A DNA stretch of 64,000 nucleotides from Pseudomonas fluorescens (GTDB lineage Bacteria > Pseudomonadota > Gammaproteobacteria > Pseudomonadales > Pseudomonadaceae). Each line of letters starts with the position of its first letter. Position 1 is the first letter of the stretch. The notes beneath the pieces were generated by a model, which searched no databases, had not been told where the DNA came from, and worked only from the letters and a program-made list of their open reading frames with translations. The position numbers and the translations under genes were made by a program. Positions 10,229-18,510 of the stretch are shown in pieces. The stretch is from positions 310,001 to 374,000 of the forward strand of contig NZ_CABVIR010000003.1 in the NCBI RefSeq assembly GCF_902498065.1. Reading direction: 5' to 3'.

Positions 10229-10567
10229 TCAGCCAGCCGCCTGAGCGGCTTCAACCCACGCGGAATCAGACGCTTGCAGGTCCACCGAGCAGACGCTGAT
10301 CAGGTTACGCAATTTTTCCGCGATCACTTGAGCACGGTGCCAGCTCAGCTCGTCCATGACGATGTCGATTGCCAGCAGATCGCCCGTACGCTGCACATTG
10401 ACCTGTTGCGGGGTCAGGCACTGCAACGCGAACAGATTGAGCGCCCGACACAGCAGGTCCGGTTCGGCTTCGGCCAGCAACTGATAGTGCACGCGACAGT
10501 GGGCGTTGCTGGCGTTCCAGACATCAGCGCGGGTGGGCGGGGTGTTGACGGCTTCAAGATGCGGCAT
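10229..10567 (-). CDS. small hypothetical protein, possibly ACT-like
   Basis: A 112-residue soluble protein I do not recognise with certainty. The middle (residues 23-95) reads as alternating strand-helix-strand: HCRVHYQLLAEAEPDLLCRALNLFALQ, then VNVQRTGDLLAIDIVM, then a helix ending QVIAEKLRNLISVCSVDL. This spacing is what a ferredoxin-like ACT fold would look like. It has a good GGAG site and is divergent from an Lrp/AsnC regulator across 126 bp, so it may be the regulator's target or partner. The ACT idea is an inference from pattern only. Confidence 0.6.
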   Translation of the reverse strand: MPHLEAVNTPPTRADVWNASNAHCRVHYQLLAEAEPDLLCRALNLFALQCLTPQQVNVQRTGDLLAIDIVMDELSWHRAQVIAEKLRNLISVCSVDLQASDSAWVEAAQAAG

Positions 10568-10693
10568 GGTTGGTCTCCAAAATCACTGGAGGAATTTTTA
10601 CATTCGATGCCGGGTATTTCTTATCTATGATGGGGCTTATTGGCGATTTATCGAATCGTACTATTCAACAATACATCGATTACAGGTTTTTCT

Positions 10694-11158
10694 ATGCAAA
10701 GCGAGCTGGATGGCTACGACCGCAAGATTCTGGCGTTGCTGCAAGAGGACGCTTCGCTCTCCAGCGCGCAGATCGCCGAGCAGGTGGGGCTCTCGCAGTC
10801 GCCGTGCTGGCGGCGGATTCAGCGGATGAAGGAGGAGGGGATCATTCGCGGTCAGGTGACGCTGCTGGACCGGAAGAAGATCGGGCTCAACACGCAGATT
10901 TTTGCCGAGGTCAAACTCAACGCACATGGGCGTTCGAACTTCACGGAGTTCACCGAAGCGATTCGCGGTTTTCCCGAAGTGCTGGAGTGTTATGTGCTGA
11001 TGGGGTCGGTGGATTTCTTGTTGCGGATTGTCACGGCGGACATCGAGGCGTATGAGCGGTTTTTCTTTGAGAAGCTGTCGATGGTGCCGGGGATTCAGGA
11101 GGTGAACTCGATTGTGGCGTTGTCGGAAATCAAGTCGACCACCAGCTTGCCGGTCTGA
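10694..11158 (+). CDS. Lrp/AsnC family transcriptional regulator
   Basis: A 154-residue regulator with the standard two domains. The N-terminal helix-turn-helix (LDGYDRKILALLQEDASLSSAQIAEQVGLSQSPCWRRIQRM) includes the family hallmark PCWRRI. The C-terminal RAM (ACT-like) effector-binding domain carries GFPEVLECYVLMGSVDFLLRI. The start is ATG 10694, not an in-frame ATG 54 bases earlier, because the family begins just before the LDxxD motif. It probably autoregulates and may control the divergent small gene. The ligand is likely an amino acid but cannot be read from sequence. Confidence 0.92.
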   Translation: MQSELDGYDRKILALLQEDASLSSAQIAEQVGLSQSPCWRRIQRMKEEGIIRGQVTLLDRKKIGLNTQIFAEVKLNAHGRSNFTEFTEAIRGFPEVLECYVLMGSVDFLLRIVTADIEAYERFFFEKLSMVPGIQEVNSIVALSEIKSTTSLPV

Positions 11159-11180
11159 AGATGTTGTGGTGAATGTGCGG

Positions 11181-11264
11181 GCCTCATCGCTAGCAGGCTA
11201 GCTCCCACACTGGTTTTGTGGCTTGCACAAATTCAATGTGGGAGCCAGCCTGCTGGCGATGGCG
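11181..11264. repeat. REP pair (REPIN), mixed cores
   Basis: The left arm has the CTAGCAGGCTAG core and the right arm CCAGCCTGCTGG. Both have the TGTGGGAG flank. Each arm folds on its own but the two belong to different core classes. Confidence 0.82.
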
Positions 11265-11267
11265 GTC

Positions 11268-12635
11268 TTACATGCGCAGCAGCATTTTCCAGGCACGATT
11301 CTGATACACGGCAATCGCCTGCTGCTTGCGCGCGTCCAGCGATTCTTCGGTGATCGGCTCGTTGGCCAGTTGCGCAAGCTGCTTCAGCTCGCCGTACAGT
11401 CGATCCATTTCCGGGATTTCCAGCACGTTGCGGGCGTGGTGCAGCCAGGCCTGGATGCGCTCGATGCGCGGCAGTTGCTCGGCCAGATCTTCCGGCTGCT
11501 GCTGGTAACGCTGCAATTGCAGGGAGGTCGCTTCTTCACCGAGCAAGCGCGGCAACCAGCTACCCAGTTGTGCAGCGCCCTGGCGATTGCCGCGAACATT
11601 GCGATCGGCGGCCCAGGTGCGGGCCAGCAACCAGCGCGAGGTGTTCAGCGAGAACAGGCCCCAGCGCGGGTCTTCGAGTTCTTCGAGGAACTGCTCCGGC
11701 GCCGCTTTGCGCACGTCTTCGTCGTCCAGACCGGCTTGAACCAGCGGGCGCCAGTCTTCAAGCAAGGCATCCAGCGCGAGACGCAGGTCGTGCGTCGACT
11801 GACGCGGCGCGGCCTGGCCAAGGCTGCTCAGCAGGGCGCGCAATTCAGCGAGGTTTTCCACCCAGTCTTGCAACAGACGCCAGTGGCCGTTGAAGCGATA
11901 TTGCTCGGCCAGACGCTGGCTGCTGCTCAGCAAATGCCAGCTCAACGCGGCGAACGCGTCGTCCAGCGGCATTTCGGTGCTGATCTGCGGCGCCGGCAGG
12001 CTCAACGAATAGCTGTTGGCATCGTACAAGCGATAACCGCGTTCGGCCTTGCTGATGTCACACGGCATCAGGGCCAGGGTCGCGGCCAGTTCGGCGGCCA
12101 GCTCCAGCAGCGCGGCCGGTTCGCCTTCGCGCAGTTCCAGTTCCAGCTCGCAGATTTCTTCTTTCTGCTTGCCGACCACCACGTGGCCCAGGTCCAGCGC
12201 CGCTTCGATGACCACTTTGGTCTTGCCACGGCCCCAGGCGATTTCGGCGCGTTCGCGGACGAAATCGGTGGTGAAAATCGGCTTCAGGGTTTTCTTGTCC
12301 AGCTCGGCCAGCTCTTCAGGCCAGCATTCGCCGTCGAGTTTTTTCACGTCGAGCTTGGCTTTGGGCAGGTTCCAGTCGTATTCGTTACGCTCGGACAAAC
12401 CGGCGACGCTCTGGCCACGGGTCTTGAGAGTCTGGATGACTTCTTCGCCATCACGGCGCAGGCGCAGGGCCACCTTGGCACGGGCCAGGTCGCGCTCAGG
12501 CGTGTCGAAGTACTGGTTCATCAGTTCACGGCGTTCCCAGCCACTTTTGTTGCGTTTTTTCAGGAGCGGGTGCTCGCGCAGGGCGGCGAGGGTTTCGCGG
12601 CTGACGCGGAGTTTGATTTCGGTTTCTTTCTGCAT
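11268..12635 (-). CDS. CYTH-CHAD protein, probable inorganic triphosphatase
   Basis: A 455-residue protein with an N-terminal CYTH domain (about residues 1-200) and a C-terminal CHAD helical domain (about 215-455). The CYTH signature ExExK is present at the very start (KETEIKLRV), with the charged strands KVALRLRRDG and QTLKTRG that line the triphosphate tunnel. CHAD domains are histidine- and arginine-rich helical bundles that bind polyphosphate; SSQRLAEQYRFNGHWRLLQD and STHDLRLALDALL fit this. The layout is like E. coli YgiF, which hydrolyses tripolyphosphate. No partner gene is evident nearby. Confidence 0.88.
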   Translation of the reverse strand: MQKETEIKLRVSRETLAALREHPLLKKRNKSGWERRELMNQYFDTPERDLARAKVALRLRRDGEEVIQTLKTRGQSVAGLSERNEYDWNLPKAKLDVKKLDGECWPEELAELDKKTLKPIFTTDFVRERAEIAWGRGKTKVVIEAALDLGHVVVGKQKEEICELELELREGEPAALLELAAELAATLALMPCDISKAERGYRLYDANSYSLSLPAPQISTEMPLDDAFAALSWHLLSSSQRLAEQYRFNGHWRLLQDWVENLAELRALLSSLGQAAPRQSTHDLRLALDALLEDWRPLVQAGLDDEDVRKAAPEQFLEELEDPRWGLFSLNTSRWLLARTWAADRNVRGNRQGAAQLGSWLPRLLGEEATSLQLQRYQQQPEDLAEQLPRIERIQAWLHHARNVLEIPEMDRLYGELKQLAQLANEPITEESLDARKQQAIAVYQNRAWKMLLRM

Positions 12636-12791
12636 GGCCGGAAAATCCAGGATCGGGAGCGCAGCCGGGGGAATATGTGGCTGCCAAGGTCGTGCAGTGT
12701 ACAGGACTCGTTCGTCCTACGCGCCGCGACGGTTTATTCCTGTCGCTGGATGGCTCTATGATGGACTTCAATTCGGGAGTTGGAGTCAGCG

Positions 12792-13961
12792 ATGCCGTTG
12801 CCATCGATGAAAGATCAGTTCGCTGCGCTGATTGCCGCACCATCGGTCAGCTGTACCCAGGCCAGCCTCGATCAGACCAACCGTCCGGTGATCGACTTGC
12901 TGGCGACGTGGCTCGGTGATTTGGGTTTTGCCTGTGATATCCAGCAGGTCAGCCCCGGCAAATTCAACCTGCTGGCCAGTTTTGGCTCCGGCCCCGGCGG
13001 TCTGGTGCTCGCCGGGCATAGCGACACGGTGCCGTTCGATGGCGCGTTGTGGCAGACCGATCCGCTGAAGCTGACCGAAGTCGATGGCCGTTGGGTTGGT
13101 CTGGGCAGTTGCGACATGAAAGGCTTTTTTGCCCTCGCCATCGAAGCCGTCATTCCCTTGCTCGACCAACCGTTCAAGCAACCGTTGCTGATCCTTGCCA
13201 CCTGCGATGAAGAAAGCTCGATGTCCGGTGCCCGTGCGTTGGCCGCAGCCGGGCGGCCATTAGGCCGTGCAGCGGTGATTGGCGAACCGACCGGGCTCAA
13301 ACCGATCCGCATGCACAAAGGCATCATGATGGAGCGTATCGACATTCTCGGTCAGAGCGGCCATTCCTCCGATCCGCGCCTGGGCCATAGCGCCCTCGAA
13401 GCCATGCACGATGCGATTGGCGAACTGCGCGGCCTGCGCCTGCTGTGGCAGCGTGAATTTCGCAATCCGCAGTTCGGCGTGCCGACACCGACCCTGAACT
13501 TCGGCTGCATCCATGGCGGGGATAACCCCAACCGGATTTGCGGCCAGTGCTCACTGGAATTCGACCTGCGTCCGTTGCCGGGCATGGACCCCAAGGTGCT
13601 GCGCGCGGAGATTCTGCAGAGACTCAAGCCGGTTGCCGAGCGTCATCAGGTGAAGATCGATTACGCGCCGCTGTTCCCTGAAGTGCCGCCCTTCGAGCAG
13701 GCCGAGGACGCCGAATTGGTCCGCATCGCGGAACAGCTCACCGGTCATCGCGCCGAAGCAGTGGCGTTCGGGACGGAAGCGCCTTATCTTCAACGCCTTG
13801 GCTGCGAAACGCTGGTGCTTGGCCCGGGTGACATCGCATGTGCTCACCAACCGGGGGAATACCTCGAAATGTCACGTTTGCAGCCTACCGTGCATCTATT
13901 ACGTCAACTGATCGAACATTACTGCCTGACGCCGGCTCAAACGCCAGAGTCAGTCGGTTGA
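12792..13961 (+). CDS. argE: acetylornithine deacetylase
   Basis: M20-family zinc hydrolase that removes acetate from N-acetylornithine in arginine synthesis. It has 389 residues. Metal and catalytic motifs are in order: AGHSDTVPFD, GLGSCDMKGFFAL, CDEESSMSGA, GEPTG and, near the C-terminus, ACAHQPGEY. The start is ATG 12792 after a GGAGT site. argA, the first enzyme of the pathway, lies 266 bp downstream behind a REP pair, so the two are neighbours but probably separately transcribed. M20 enzymes are hard to split by substrate; the argA neighbour supports ArgE. Confidence 0.92.
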   Translation: MPLPSMKDQFAALIAAPSVSCTQASLDQTNRPVIDLLATWLGDLGFACDIQQVSPGKFNLLASFGSGPGGLVLAGHSDTVPFDGALWQTDPLKLTEVDGRWVGLGSCDMKGFFALAIEAVIPLLDQPFKQPLLILATCDEESSMSGARALAAAGRPLGRAAVIGEPTGLKPIRMHKGIMMERIDILGQSGHSSDPRLGHSALEAMHDAIGELRGLRLLWQREFRNPQFGVPTPTLNFGCIHGGDNPNRICGQCSLEFDLRPLPGMDPKVLRAEILQRLKPVAERHQVKIDYAPLFPEVPPFEQAEDAELVRIAEQLTGHRAEAVAFGTEAPYLQRLGCETLVLGPGDIACAHQPGEYLEMSRLQPTVHLLRQLIEHYCLTPAQTPESVG

Positions 13962-13970
13962 GCACCATCC

Positions 13971-14062
13971 ATGTGGGAGCGAGCCTGCTCGCAATGGCGG
14001 TCTTTCATTCAACATCCATGTTGACTGGTCTGGCCTCATCGCGAGCAGGCTCGCTCCCACAG
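13971..14062. repeat. REP pair (REPIN), GAG core class
   Basis: Two inverted REPs (GAGCCTGCTC and GAGCAGGCTC) separated by the recurring inner palindrome CAACATCCATGTTG. Confidence 0.87.
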
Positions 14063-14117
14063 GGTCTGTGTCATGACCGACAAAGTGTATAAATTGCCGA
14101 TGTTTAAACCCGTATTC

Positions 14118-14159
14118 ATGAGGAGAGCTCGCGTGTTGCCAAGCCTGTTCCGACGATAA
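14118..14159 (+). promoter_or_regulatory. candidate arginine-rich leader peptide of argA
   Basis: A 13-codon open frame, MRRARVLPSLFRR then TAA, ends 68 bp before argA. Five of 13 residues are arginine, using codons that are rare in this genome (AGG, AGA, CGA, CGA). A better ribosome site (AGGAG, 14121-14125) precedes the internal GTG at 14133, which would give an 8-residue peptide ending Arg-Arg. GCCTGT at 14143-14148 can pair with ACAGGC at 14214-14219, next to the argA start. A TATAAA element at 14088 may be the -10. Control by ribosome stalling is an inference. Confidence 0.4.
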
Positions 14160-14227
14160 CCATCAGCCCGCTGTGCGTTTTCTGTTTCGCCCATTTTTTG
14201 GCTGCTATTTATTACAGGCCCAGGTTC

Positions 14228-15526
14228 ATGCCCGAATACGTTAATTGGCTTCGTCACGCTTCGCCTTATATCAATGCCCACCGTGATTGCACCTTCGTCG
14301 TCATGCTGCCCGGCGACGGCGTGGAACACCCGAATTTCGGCAACATCGTCCACGACCTCGTGCTGCTGCACAGCCTCGGCGTGCGACTGGTGCTGGTTCA
14401 CGGCTCACGGCCACAAATTGAAACCCGTCTCGCTGCACGCGGCCTGACCCCGCATTACCACCACGGCATGCGCATCACCGATGCGGCAACGCTGGAGTGT
14501 GTGATCGACGCGGTGGGACAGCTGCGTATCGCCATCGAAGCGCGCCTGTCCATGGACATGGCCTCGTCGCCGATGCAGGGCTCGCGCCTGCGGGTGGCCA
14601 GCGGCAACCTGGTGACCGCACGGCCGATCGGTGTGCTCGAAGGTGTCGACTATCACCACACCGGCGAAGTGCGCCGGGTTGACCGCAAAGGCATCAATCG
14701 CCTGCTGGACGAGCGCTCCATCGTGCTGTTGTCGCCGTTGGGCTACTCGCCGACCGGTGAGATTTTCAACCTCGCTTGCGAAGACGTCGCCACCCGCGCA
14801 GCCATCGATCTGGGTGCAGACAAGTTGTTGCTGTTCGGTGCGGACATGGGCTTGATCGATGAAAACGGTCGTCTGGTGCGCGAACTGCGCCCGCAACAAG
14901 TGCCGGCGCATTTGCAGCGTCTTGGCAGCAACTATCAGGCCGAGCTGCTGGATGCGGCAGCTGAAGCCTGCCGTGGCGGCGTGGCGCGCAGTCATATCGT
15001 CAGTTACGTCGAAAACGGCGCACTGCTGACCGAACTGTTCACCCGTGACGGTGGCGGTACGCTGGTGGCGCAGGAACAATTCGAGGTCGTGCGTGAAGCC
15101 GCGATTGAAGACGTTGGCGGTTTGCTGGACTTGATCAGCCCGCTGGAAGAGCAGGGGATTCTGGTGCGTCGCTCTCGCGAAGTGCTGGAGCGAGAGATCG
15201 AGCAGTTCAGTGTGGTCGAGCGCGAGGGCATGATCATCGCGTGCGCGGCGTTGTATCAGATTGCCGATTCGGATGCCGGGGAGTTGGCGTGTCTGGCGGT
15301 GAACCCGGAGTACCGTCATGGCGGTCGCGGGGATGAGCTGCTGGAACGGATCGAAACCCGGGCCCGGGCTCAGGGGCTGAAGACTCTGTTTGTTCTTACC
15401 ACCCGGACCGCTCACTGGTTCCGCGAGCGCGGATTTGTGCCAAGCAGCGTTGAACGCCTGCCGTCGGCGCGGGCGTCTCTGTACAACTATCAGCGTAATT
15501 CGAAGATCTTCGAAAAAACCTTGTGA
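14228..15526 (+). CDS. argA: N-acetylglutamate synthase
   Basis: First enzyme of arginine synthesis, making N-acetylglutamate from acetyl-CoA and glutamate. At 432 residues it is the classical two-domain ArgA. The N-terminal amino-acid-kinase-like domain (to about 285) has LVHGSRPQIETRL and binds the arginine inhibitor. The C-terminal GNAT domain has the acetyl-CoA loop LACLAVNPEYRHGGRGDELL near residue 360. The start is ATG 14228 (MPEYVNWL), the family start; an in-frame ATG 30 bases earlier is less likely. A short arginine-rich open frame precedes it and a REP pair follows. Confidence 0.96.
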   Translation: MPEYVNWLRHASPYINAHRDCTFVVMLPGDGVEHPNFGNIVHDLVLLHSLGVRLVLVHGSRPQIETRLAARGLTPHYHHGMRITDAATLECVIDAVGQLRIAIEARLSMDMASSPMQGSRLRVASGNLVTARPIGVLEGVDYHHTGEVRRVDRKGINRLLDERSIVLLSPLGYSPTGEIFNLACEDVATRAAIDLGADKLLLFGADMGLIDENGRLVRELRPQQVPAHLQRLGSNYQAELLDAAAEACRGGVARSHIVSYVENGALLTELFTRDGGGTLVAQEQFEVVREAAIEDVGGLLDLISPLEEQGILVRRSREVLEREIEQFSVVEREGMIIACAALYQIADSDAGELACLAVNPEYRHGGRGDELLERIETRARAQGLKTLFVLTTRTAHWFRERGFVPSSVERLPSARASLYNYQRNSKIFEKTL

Positions 15527-15536
15527 CCGTGTCGTT

Positions 15537-15608
15537 GCCATCGCCGGCAAGCCGGCTCCTGCAGCCTTTGGGTGATCCCATGCAGGAGCCGGCTTGCTGG
15601 CGATCGGC
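15537..15608. repeat. REP pair (REPIN), CGG core class
   Basis: A compact pair with cores CCGGCAAGCCGG and CCGGCTTGCTGG. The flank is CTCCTGCA/TGCAGGAG instead of the usual CTCCCACA, so this is a distinct subfamily. Confidence 0.8.
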
Positions 15609-15628
15609 GGCAAAGCAAGCGCAAAAAA

Positions 15629-16618
15629 TTACTCGGTGACGAACTTCGCACTGACATACGGCGAGTAATCCGGCAGCACCGTCTCAACCTTGCCTTGTTC
15701 CTTCAAGAACTTCGCCGTCTCACCAATCGCCTTCGCCGTGCCGCCGTCCAGCAGCGCGGTGGTTTGTTGCGCCTTGGCGTCCGGGAAGGCCGAACCAGCC
15801 AACAATTCCGGCACATCAGCGGCATTGGCGCCGGTCAGTTTGGCGATTTTCTGGACCGGCACCGAATCTGCGGTCCAGCTGTCCTTATGCGCCGCATAGT
15901 CGGCGAACGAATCCAGCGTCACCTTGGCGAACTTGGCGACAACCTCCGGATGCTTCTCGGCGTAATCCTTACGCGCCACCCACACTTCAAAGGTCGGCGC
16001 GCCCCACTGACCCACCTGTGCGGCGTCAGTCAAGGTCTTGCCGGTCTTGCGAATTTCCCCCAGAGCCGGCGACCAGACGAACGCGCCATCGATGTCGCCG
16101 CGCTTCCAGGCTGCAGCGATTTCCGCCGGTTGCAGGTTCACCACTTTGACTTTCGAGGCGTCCAGGCCCCAGTGCTTCAAGGCTCCGAGCAAGCTGTAGT
16201 GAGAGGTTGAAACGAACGGTGTGGCGATGGTCTTGCCGATCAGATCTTCCGGTTTGTCGATGCCACTGCCGTTGCGCACCACCAACGCTTCGGCGGCGTT
16301 GATCTGGGCAGAAACGATAAACGCGACTATCGGCAGATTGCGCGAGGCGGCCGCAGCCAGTGGGCTTGAGCCGAGGTTGCCGATCTGTACGTCACCCGAA
16401 GCGATGGCGGTTACTACTTCCGGCCCACTGTTGAAACGACGCCAGTCAATTTTTTGGCCGATGGTTTTCTCGTACAGTCCATCCGCTTGGGGGACTTTGC
16501 TGGGGTCAATGCCGGTTTGATAACCCACGGTGAGGTTCGCTGCATGGGCCGAAAAAGAAAAGAATACCGATACACAAACTGTAACAATTGGATTGGATAG
16601 TGCGCGCTTGGTCGTCAT
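15629..16618 (-). CDS. tauA: taurine ABC transporter substrate-binding protein (orphan)
   Basis: A 329-residue periplasmic binding protein of the TauA/SsuA family. The signal peptide ends FSFSAHA|ANLTVGYQ. Family segments are NSGPEVVTAIASGDVQIGNLGSSPLAAA (N-lobe sulfonate pocket region) and NLQPAEIAAAWKRGDIDGAFVWSP. These fit TauA better than SsuA. The start is ATG 16618, inside a longer open frame. tauB, tauC and tauD, normally just downstream, are absent: argA converges from the other side. It is divergent from an oprD-type porin across 336 bp that hold a long hairpin. Confidence 0.85.
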   Translation of the reverse strand: MTTKRALSNPIVTVCVSVFFSFSAHAANLTVGYQTGIDPSKVPQADGLYEKTIGQKIDWRRFNSGPEVVTAIASGDVQIGNLGSSPLAAAASRNLPIVAFIVSAQINAAEALVVRNGSGIDKPEDLIGKTIATPFVSTSHYSLLGALKHWGLDASKVKVVNLQPAEIAAAWKRGDIDGAFVWSPALGEIRKTGKTLTDAAQVGQWGAPTFEVWVARKDYAEKHPEVVAKFAKVTLDSFADYAAHKDSWTADSVPVQKIAKLTGANAADVPELLAGSAFPDAKAQQTTALLDGGTAKAIGETAKFLKEQGKVETVLPDYSPYVSAKFVTE

Positions 16619-16954
16619 GGCATGGCCTTCGATGAGATTGAATGCGGATGCTTTAAATCTAATCGATCTAACAAAATACAAATAAATACCCTTTGGGAAT
16701 TAGCTTATGAAACGGTTTTTCATTGAGCCAATTCCCAAAGGGTATGAAAAAGAATCGCAGCTTTCTTTTTAGGTTTGTTGACGCGGTCATAAACCTGCAT
16801 GGACCGAATTGGCGGGGGTTAGACCATGGTCGTAGACACACATGGTTACGATTGACTTGTGGGTCACGGTCTGGCGCTAATCGCCAATCCTAGGATTCCG
16901 GGCGTTTGACTCGGGGCCAGGACTACAAGAATTAGAAACGAGAGGAGCTAAACA
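16619..16954. other. tauA-oprD divergent intergenic region
   Basis: 336 bp without a gene. It is AT-rich near tauA (TTTAAATCTAATCGATC, AATAAAT), then has the long hairpin of 16686-16745, then GACCATGGTC (16822-16831, perfect palindrome), TGGCG-N5-CGCCA (16872-16886) and AATCCTAGGATT (16885-16896). It ends in a strong GAGAGGAG ribosome site for the porin. It must hold promoters for both genes. Confidence 0.75.
16686..16745. promoter_or_regulatory. long hairpin made of two inverted ATWCC-N5-GGWAT operators
   Basis: A perfect 16-bp inverted repeat (16686-16701 with 16730-16745) is extended inward by GCT/AGC and ATGAAA/TTTCAT to a five-base loop at 16713-16717. Each outer arm is itself a 15-mer ATWCC-N5-GGWAT, which has the T-N11-A form of LysR-type regulator sites. 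The right copy is followed by GAAAAAGAAT. The left copy lies 68 bp from tauA. Regulator unknown; role inferred. Confidence 0.6.
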
Positions 16955-18316
16955 ATGAACAAGTCCACCTTGGCCTTGGCCGTGGCCGTAGGGGTTTTGG
17001 CGCAGCAGGCAGGCGCCGCCGGTTTCATCGAAGACAGCAAGGCTTCCGTCAGTTCTCGCACGATGTATTACAACGCTGATGCCCGCGAGGGCGCTTCTAA
17101 TGCCGCTAACAATCAGCGGGAAACCGCTCAGGGCTTCAAGTTCGATTACCTGTCCGGTTTCACCCAAGGCGTGGTGGGCTTTGGTTTTGACGCTCAAGCG
17201 CTAGTGGGCATCCATCTGGACGGTGGTCGAGGTCATCACCCGGATAACAACTCGTTCTTCCCAAGCGACAGCGACGGCTCGGCATCCGATCCATGGAGCC
17301 GCGTAGCGGGTAACGTCAAAGCGCGCTTCTCGAAAACCGAGGCTCACCTGGGTGGGGCGCTGCAACCCAACATGCCGATCCTGGTCGCGAACGACAGCCG
17401 TCTGCTTCCACAGACTTTCGAGGGTGGCACCATCACCTCGAAGGAGATCGACAACTTCACGTTCAACGTCGGTCAACTTGAGCATGCAGCGGGTCGCGCA
17501 TCCTCGAACACCACCGGCCTGGCAGTGGCTGGCGGTACCGAAGAAAGCAACCAGTTCCGTTACGCCGGTGCTGACTGGAAGGTTACCAAGGACCTGACGC
17601 TGCAGTACTACCACGCGAATCTGGAAGATTATTACAAGCAAAACTTCTTCGGCCTCGTGCACGTCTTCCCGATCAGCAACAACCAGTCTTTCAAGACCGA
17701 CCTGCGCTACTTCGACAGCAGCTCCGACGGCAAGAATGGTGATGCGGGTTATCGCTTCAACAACAACGGTGGTTACGCCAAGACCCCGGGCGAGGTTGAT
17801 AACACGACCTGGAGCGCCATGTTCACTTACACCTTGGGTGGCAGCGCTTTCCTGGTCGGTCATCAGCGTGTCAGCGACGACGGCGGTTTCGTTTATCTGA
17901 ACCAGGGCAACGTGGTCGATGGCAATGGTCGCAACGAAGGGGCGGCGGGCGCCAGCTTCTATCTGTTCACTGACTCGATGATCAACGGTTTCGTCCGTGC
18001 AGGCGAAAACACCACCTTCGGTCAGTACACTTATGACTTCGCCTCTCTGGGCGTTCCAGGCCTGAAGGCCTCCGCCTCCTATCTGCGTGGCGAGAACATC
18101 AAAGCTTCCAATGGCGTGGGTAAAGACCTGACCGAGTGGGAGCGCGACCTGCGTGTGGATTACGTGATTCAATCGGGCGCATTGAAAGGATTCGGCACCA
18201 CGCTGCGTCATGGCACATACCGTGGTGACACCCCGAACGCGACCACGAACTCGTCACGCATTGCTGCTCAAGACCAGACCCGTCTGATCTTCAATTACAC
18301 CTACAGCTTCATGTAA
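16955..18316 (+). CDS. OprD-family outer membrane porin (first of tandem pair)
   Basis: A 453-residue outer-membrane beta-barrel porin of the OprD/OpdC type. The signal peptide is MNKSTLALAVAVGVLAQQAGA and the mature protein begins AGFIEDSKAS, the family hallmark. Internal family segments are NDSRLLPQTFEGGTITSKEID and TLQYYHANLEDYYKQNFFGLVH (helix/loop L3 region). It ends in alternating strand residues LIFNYTYSFM. A near-identical signal peptide and leader precede the second porin, showing tandem duplication. Its place among sulfonate genes suggests it admits sulfonated or sulfur-containing solutes, but substrate specificity cannot be read from sequence. Confidence 0.93.
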   Translation: MNKSTLALAVAVGVLAQQAGAAGFIEDSKASVSSRTMYYNADAREGASNAANNQRETAQGFKFDYLSGFTQGVVGFGFDAQALVGIHLDGGRGHHPDNNSFFPSDSDGSASDPWSRVAGNVKARFSKTEAHLGGALQPNMPILVANDSRLLPQTFEGGTITSKEIDNFTFNVGQLEHAAGRASSNTTGLAVAGGTEESNQFRYAGADWKVTKDLTLQYYHANLEDYYKQNFFGLVHVFPISNNQSFKTDLRYFDSSSDGKNGDAGYRFNNNGGYAKTPGEVDNTTWSAMFTYTLGGSAFLVGHQRVSDDGGFVYLNQGNVVDGNGRNEGAAGASFYLFTDSMINGFVRAGENTTFGQYTYDFASLGVPGLKASASYLRGENIKASNGVGKDLTEWERDLRVDYVIQSGALKGFGTTLRHGTYRGDTPNATTNSSRIAAQDQTRLIFNYTYSFM

Positions 18317-18331
18317 CAAGCTTCGCAAGAG

Positions 18332-18361
18332 AGCCTCGCCGATTGGCGGGGCTTTTTTTTT
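18332..18361 (+). terminator. rho-independent terminator of first oprD
   Basis: AGCCTCGCC-GATT-GGCGGGGCT stem with one G-T pair, followed by an uninterrupted T tract of about ten. Confidence 0.9.
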
Positions 18362-18495
18362 GCGATTTTTTCATATTCGAATTAGGTATTGCTTAGTAAT
18401 TTAATATTCTTTTTAGCTTTTAAGATAAATCCCTAAAGTGCATCCCGTCGGGGCCGATACCTAGTGTCCCTTGGCGATCAAAACGCCGTTTTTTA

Positions 18496-18510
18496 TTCCC
18501 GTACGGAATG
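18496..18510. promoter_or_regulatory. ATWCC-N5-GGWAT element upstream of second oprD
   Basis: ATTCC-CGTAC-GGAAT followed by GAAAAAGAAT. This is the same 15-mer plus 10-mer arrangement found at 16731-16755 before the first porin, at similar distance from the start codon (about 180 versus 210 bp). Its retention after duplication suggests a shared regulator. Confidence 0.5.

Noticed and set aside
16687..16745. hairpin upstream of oprD as a terminator for tauA or as a miniature transposon
   Set aside because: It lies upstream, not downstream, of tauA, has no T-tract on either side in the right place, no target-site duplication is visible, and its arms are explained by the repeated operator 15-mer.
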